Positions 33,046 through 36,287 of a DNA stretch of 36,287 nucleotides are shown here, one piece after another. Both the position numbers and the translations under genes were made by a program. This DNA is from Alphaproteobacteria bacterium. Its GTDB lineage: Bacteria; Pseudomonadota; Alphaproteobacteria; Paracaedibacterales; CAITNM01. Under the pieces are notes generated by a model, which searched no databases, was not told the origin of the DNA, and was given only the letters and a program-made list of their open reading frames with translations. Positions within the stretch are counted from its first letter, which is position 1, and every line of letters starts with the position of its first letter. The stretch covers positions 1-36,287 of the forward strand of contig JAJTEE010000013.1 of assembly GCA_021298215.1 (NCBI GenBank), given 5' to 3'.

Positions 33046-33759
33046 ATGATAAATCTTAGGATTGCCCTTGCTTTGGAAAAAATTAATCAAGAACTTCATA
33101 ACAAAGAAGAGATTTTATCGGCGTTTAAAGATATTTGCCTTAATTTTGGTTTTGAATATTTCGCTCTTACCATTTTTCATGGAATAAACGATATTAAGGA
33201 AAAAATTTTCACCTATAATACATATCCAGAAAAATGGACAAAATATATTGTAGAAGAAAAGCAATACCTGAATTCACCAATTCTTATGTTTTTGAAAAGA
33301 GCTAACAGTTCTTTTTCGTGGCACACGACTAGTTTCCCAAATCTTACGCCAGCACAACAAAATTTCATGAATGTGACAAGTGATTTTGGTGTTAAATGGG
33401 GTGAAACAATTCCCTTAATTCCCCACGAAGAATATCATGGATTTATAACGATATCTAATTCGCCGTCATTGCACCCAGAAGTGCTATACATAATTCAGTA
33501 TATAGCTAATATATGTGTGGATAAAATTGCCCTCTTGTTTGGTGATAAAAGGTCAAAGTTTCTAAGTCCCAGGGAATGCGAAATTCTAATGTTAAAATTA
33601 GAAGGATTGGCGATCAAACAAATATGTGATCATTTAAATCTTTCAATCTCAACGATAAACTTTCACCTAAAGAACATAAGGGAGAAGCTTGATGCTCATT
33701 CCACAGAGCAAGCTCTTGTGAAATTCGCAACAATGCAACGCTCGTCTAGTAATAAATAA
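33046..33759 (+). CDS. LuxR-family regulator, second tandem copy
   Basis: A 237-residue paralogue of the preceding gene starting at ATG 33046, 9 bases after its stop, with AAAGG upstream. The ligand-domain text is FEYFALTIFHGINDIKEK ... GVKWGETIPLIPHEEYHGFI. The DNA-binding domain has LSPRECEILMLKLEGLAIKQ ... STINFHLKNIREKLDAHS. The AHL-contact positions diverge from the LuxR/TraR consensus as in copy one (Tyr61 to Ile, Asp70 to Ser; Trp57, Pro71 and Trp85 kept). With no luxI nearby this is a LuxR solo, perhaps sensing another small molecule. Confidence 0.92.
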   Translation: MINLRIALALEKINQELHNKEEILSAFKDICLNFGFEYFALTIFHGINDIKEKIFTYNTYPEKWTKYIVEEKQYLNSPILMFLKRANSSFSWHTTSFPNLTPAQQNFMNVTSDFGVKWGETIPLIPHEEYHGFITISNSPSLHPEVLYIIQYIANICVDKIALLFGDKRSKFLSPRECEILMLKLEGLAIKQICDHLNLSISTINFHLKNIREKLDAHSTEQALVKFATMQRSSSNK

Positions 33760-33769
33760 CCTGTATGTA

Positions 33770-34045
33770 TTAATTACTACCTTTTTTGGAGCAGACTTTC
33801 GAGCACATGTTTGGGCATTTCTTCTTGAGCACACAAACACCTGCGCCTAACACAAGGAAGGCGACGATAGCTGGAAGGCCAACAATTCCTGTTAGGTAGA
33901 CGATAACAGCAGTTAAAAAGGCGCTGATGCTGACCCAGCCCATTAGAATGCCGGGGAACATTAATTCAAAAGATAAAAGAGCTACACCAAAGCTCATCCA
34001 GTGCCAGGCTGACATGTTCATAATAAAGGCCAAAATTGTGTCCAT
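33770..34045 (-). CDS. Short NfeD-like membrane protein
   Basis: A 91-residue protein with two or three membrane helices (WHWMSFGVALLSFELMFPGI, LMGWVSISAFLTAVIVYLTG, LPAIVAFLVLGAGVCVL). The first helix pattern, FELMFPGI followed by GW, is typical of the NfeD family that partners SPFH proteins such as QmcA. The usual C-terminal OB domain is missing, and the protein ends with a Cys/Lys-rich tail (KKKCPNMCSKVCSKKGS). No SPFH gene is in the window. Its start overlaps the upstream gene by 28 bases. Confidence 0.72.
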   Translation of the reverse strand: MDTILAFIMNMSAWHWMSFGVALLSFELMFPGILMGWVSISAFLTAVIVYLTGIVGLPAIVAFLVLGAGVCVLKKKCPNMCSKVCSKKGSN

Positions 34046-34638
34046 AGGTCTTTGAAAAAATTAGGTTTCTCTTTAAATTCTATCATATCCACGTTGAGTC
34101 TTCCAAGACTGCCCGCAACATATTCTAAGTCCTCCTTTATGCGTTTAAGATAATGATAGGTCGGTTCAGTGATTGCCTTATAATAGGGTTCGCCATAAAA
34201 GGGATCGTATATAGATCGATCACCGCTAAAAGCGGACATAATGCTTGGTTTTGCCAAGAAGACCCCTATATATTTTAATTGGGTTGAGAAGATTTTTTCA
34301 GGCGTATAATCGTCAATATTCATTTCGAAAAGATCATATTCTTCGACAAATTGTAGGACTTCCGTTGAGGTTTTTATGGTTGCAGCGGTTTCGTGACCTT
34401 TGGCGCAACTATTTTGGAATCGATTATAGCGTATGAGCAGTTTGTTCATTGAAACCATAAGTTGGCTTATTTCAGTGTTTTTCATTAGGGTTTCTTGATG
34501 GGAGTAGGTGCGGCAGGCTGGCCAATTTTTTAGGTAATAATCGATATCTTCTTGATAACGTCTGATTTCAAGAAGCTCATCGCAGCACCACAAATACATG
34601 AGCCACTGAGCGAAGAATAGAAAGATTACTTTCCCCAT
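34018..34638 (-). CDS. Secreted or membrane-anchored helical protein of unknown function
   Basis: A 206-residue protein I do not recognise. The N-terminus MGKVIFLFFAQWLMYLWCC is hydrophobic and may be a signal peptide or anchor; the two Cys could be lipidation-like, but the context is not a good lipobox. The rest is predicted helical with aromatic and charged residues (LLEIRRYQEDIDYYLKNWPA, YHYLKRIKEDLEYVAGSLGR). It precedes the NfeD-like gene with a 28-base overlap, so they form an operon. The gap to the divergent RlmD-like gene (34639-34784) has two small hairpins, CCTAA/TTAGG (34708-34723) and TGGCT/AGCCA (34724-34738). Confidence 0.65.
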   Translation of the reverse strand: MGKVIFLFFAQWLMYLWCCDELLEIRRYQEDIDYYLKNWPACRTYSHQETLMKNTEISQLMVSMNKLLIRYNRFQNSCAKGHETAATIKTSTEVLQFVEEYDLFEMNIDDYTPEKIFSTQLKYIGVFLAKPSIMSAFSGDRSIYDPFYGEPYYKAITEPTYHYLKRIKEDLEYVAGSLGRLNVDMIEFKEKPNFFKDLWTQFWPLL

Positions 34639-34784
34639 TACTAAATTACCTATTTTAGTAACTATAATTATTTTAGTTGCTTAAACATGAATAAATCGTA
34701 AAAATGCCCTAATTATTTTTAGGTGGCTAAAAAAGCCAAAAAGCCTTAACATGCGTTGATTATTAGGATGAATTTCTGGCTGTT

Positions 34785-36068
34785 ATGCGCAATCAAACGC
34801 CCCCGATTATTACCCAAGCTTCTGGAAAAACGATACGCTTAAAAAGAGATAGTTTTGCTGAGGTGTTAAGTGAGAGTGGCGACACAGAGCTACCTTTTTG
34901 TTTGCCTGGCGAAGAAGTTAAGTTTGAGCGTGTGCAATATCCAAGGCGCACCAATACGTATTTTAAAGAAGTGATTAAGCCTTCCGCTGAGCGGCAAGAA
35001 GCTGCATGTAAGCATTTTACAAGTTGTGGAGGATGTATGCTGCAGCATGTAAAAGAAGGGTTTTACAAAGAGTTTAAGACCTCTTTGCTAACTAACGCAT
35101 TTTTAGAGCATGGGTTGGATCCTTATATCATTGAACCAATTCAAGTAGTTCCGATGGGACAACGTCGGCGGGCAAATTTGGAGGCTGTTAAAAAGGGAGA
35201 TAAGCTTTTTATGGGCTTTCATCGCCTGCAAAGTCACCAGATTATTGATATGGAAGAGTGCCCGGTTTTAACGCCTCCCCTCCAAGCGGCGCTACCGTAT
35301 TTACGTGAAGCGATGGAAGCATTGGTGGAGCCTTATCAAAAGGCAAAGATTTTTGTGTTGGAGCTTGAGGGTGATGTAGATGTGGCGATTGAAATTCAAG
35401 GGGTGAGTGAATTAACAAATACTCAGCGTGAGATGCTTAAAATCATTGCAGATAGGGCTTCATGGACACGATTGCAGTTTCGACACCGCAAGTTTTATGA
35501 TGTTTTAAAACAAGAAAAGCCTATAACGACGCAATTTGGGGGTTTAAATGTAGCGGTTGATCCGTGGACTTTTTTGCAAGCAAGTAGTTTGGCGCAAAAA
35601 TGGATGCAAGACATAGTGAGAAAGGCTCTTGAGATATCGAAGCCTTATACGCGTGTTCTGGACTTGTTTTGTGGACGCGGCACTTTTACTGGTGTTTTGG
35701 CCGATTTTGGAACAGTGGATGCTTTTGAAGGGGATAAAAAAGCGATTCAGGCACTGTCAGAAGCTAGTTCTGATATGGCTTTATTGGCATTTGAGCGAGA
35801 TTTGTTTGCAAATCCTTTAATAACTGCCGAGTTAAATCGTTACGATGCGGTGGTGATTGACCCGCCCAGAGCTGGGGCAAAAGCGCAAACGGAGCAGCTG
35901 GCTGCAAGCCAAGTGCCTTTGATTATTTACATTTCTTGTAATCCTGAGACGTTTGCGCGTGATGCGAAAATTTTGGAAAACGACGGGTACACCTTTGAAA
36001 AAGCATACCCTATCGACCAGTTCTTATGGGCAGCACATTTAGAGGTGGTTGGGGTGTTTAGGAAATAG
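34785..36068 (+). CDS. RlmD-like 23S rRNA (uracil-5-)-methyltransferase
   Basis: A 427-residue RNA m5U methyltransferase of the RlmD/RumA-TrmA group. The N-terminal TRAM-like beta-barrel runs to about residue 62. An Fe-S cluster is expected from C75, C81 and C84 (CKHFTSCGGCMLQHV) plus a cysteine near 158 (DMEECPVL). The SAM motif is VLDLFCGRGTFTGV. The catalytic Cys and base are in VVIDPPRAGA and YISCNPETFARDA. RlmD modifies U1939 of 23S rRNA; TrmA and RlmC act on other sites, so the exact target is inferred. It is transcribed alone. Confidence 0.92.
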   Translation: MRNQTPPIITQASGKTIRLKRDSFAEVLSESGDTELPFCLPGEEVKFERVQYPRRTNTYFKEVIKPSAERQEAACKHFTSCGGCMLQHVKEGFYKEFKTSLLTNAFLEHGLDPYIIEPIQVVPMGQRRRANLEAVKKGDKLFMGFHRLQSHQIIDMEECPVLTPPLQAALPYLREAMEALVEPYQKAKIFVLELEGDVDVAIEIQGVSELTNTQREMLKIIADRASWTRLQFRHRKFYDVLKQEKPITTQFGGLNVAVDPWTFLQASSLAQKWMQDIVRKALEISKPYTRVLDLFCGRGTFTGVLADFGTVDAFEGDKKAIQALSEASSDMALLAFERDLFANPLITAELNRYDAVVIDPPRAGAKAQTEQLAASQVPLIIYISCNPETFARDAKILENDGYTFEKAYPIDQFLWAAHLEVVGVFRK

Positions 36069-36287
36069 AATTGCTTAAATATTTTAAAAATATCTATTAA
36101 TAAAATACCCATAGCGGCTTTTTAGTGATCGTTGCATGAAGCCTTTCAATCTATGCCTGGGCTATTGCTTTTTAATACTTCCCTTACATCGTAAACAATA
36201 TTTTTCCCACATTAAATAATTAGCTGCTCATAAGCTTGAGCTTGGAATTAGAGTAGAGAAAATTTAATATAAAATAATAAAAATATT
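36069..36287. other. Trailing non-coding stretch
   Basis: AT-rich, with no open frame I would support. There is an ATATTTT/AAAATAT imperfect dyad shortly after the RlmD-like stop and a near-palindrome GCTCA-TAAGCT-TGAGC close to the window end. No T-tract terminator is convincing. The window ends before the next gene is reached. Confidence 0.4.

Noticed and set aside
1..36287. CRISPR arrays, prophage genes or transposases
   Set aside because: No regularly spaced direct repeats and no recognisable integrase, transposase or phage structural gene were seen.

Overview
The window is AT-rich bacterial DNA with very dense gene packing: many neighbours overlap by 4 to 20 bases. The gene content points to an alphaproteobacterium. 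It has 5-aminolevulinate synthase (the C4 haem route), a ChpT-like phosphotransferase, a DUF1013/TrcR-type cell-cycle regulator, a DUF3576 lipoprotein and a fliL-fliM-DUF6468-motE flagellar group. The AT-richness, the unrecognised secreted proteins and several broken or eroding genes fit a host-associated lineage such as Holosporales. That placement is inference; no database was consulted.

Layout. 1-300 holds no convincing gene. 301-2467 (+): dnaJ, a cupin, and an orphan UmuD-like protease with an extra basic N-terminus. 2464-7743 (-) is a seven-gene run reading mlaA, pfkA, nadK, DUF3576 lipoprotein, lipA, ratA/coq10-like, GNAT. 7843-12854 (+): cca and chpT, then an MFS transporter, trcR, trhO and ruvX. 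12851-16946 is mixed: a small secreted protein (-), a nucleotide-sugar epimerase plus dehydrogenase (+), a TlpA-like thioredoxin (-), and an acidic-tailed membrane protein (-) whose tail is cut by a stop codon. 17055-20241 is a convergent pair: a beta-lactamase-fold serine hydrolase (+) and a heparinase II/III-like protein (-). 20393-23604 is an Lrp regulator (-) divergent from the flagellar operon (+). 23601-25126 (-) is one unrecognised secreted protein that appears split by a frameshift. 25179 onward: lolD (+), then a minus-strand stretch with GNAT, methyltransferase, a double NTF2-like secreted protein, an APH-family kinase, tRNA-Ser(GGA) and xseA. 30938-33759 (+): hemA (ALAS) and two tandem LuxR-family regulators. 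33770-34638 (-): two small membrane or secreted proteins. 34785-36068 (+): an RlmD-like RNA methyltransferase.

How it fits together. ChpT (CckA-to-CtrA phosphorelay), TrcR and a TTAA-N7-TTAA motif before fliL are consistent with a retained CtrA-type cell-cycle and motility circuit. MlaA and LolD serve the outer membrane. LipA, NadK, Pfk and ALAS are core metabolism. No CRISPR array, prophage or transposase was seen. The observations most worth checking are the tandem LuxR solos with altered ligand-pocket residues and an 18-bp palindrome at their start, the palindromic element wedged between tRNA-Ser and the APH-family kinase, the two disrupted reading frames, and the dyad-rich gap near 16.3 kb.
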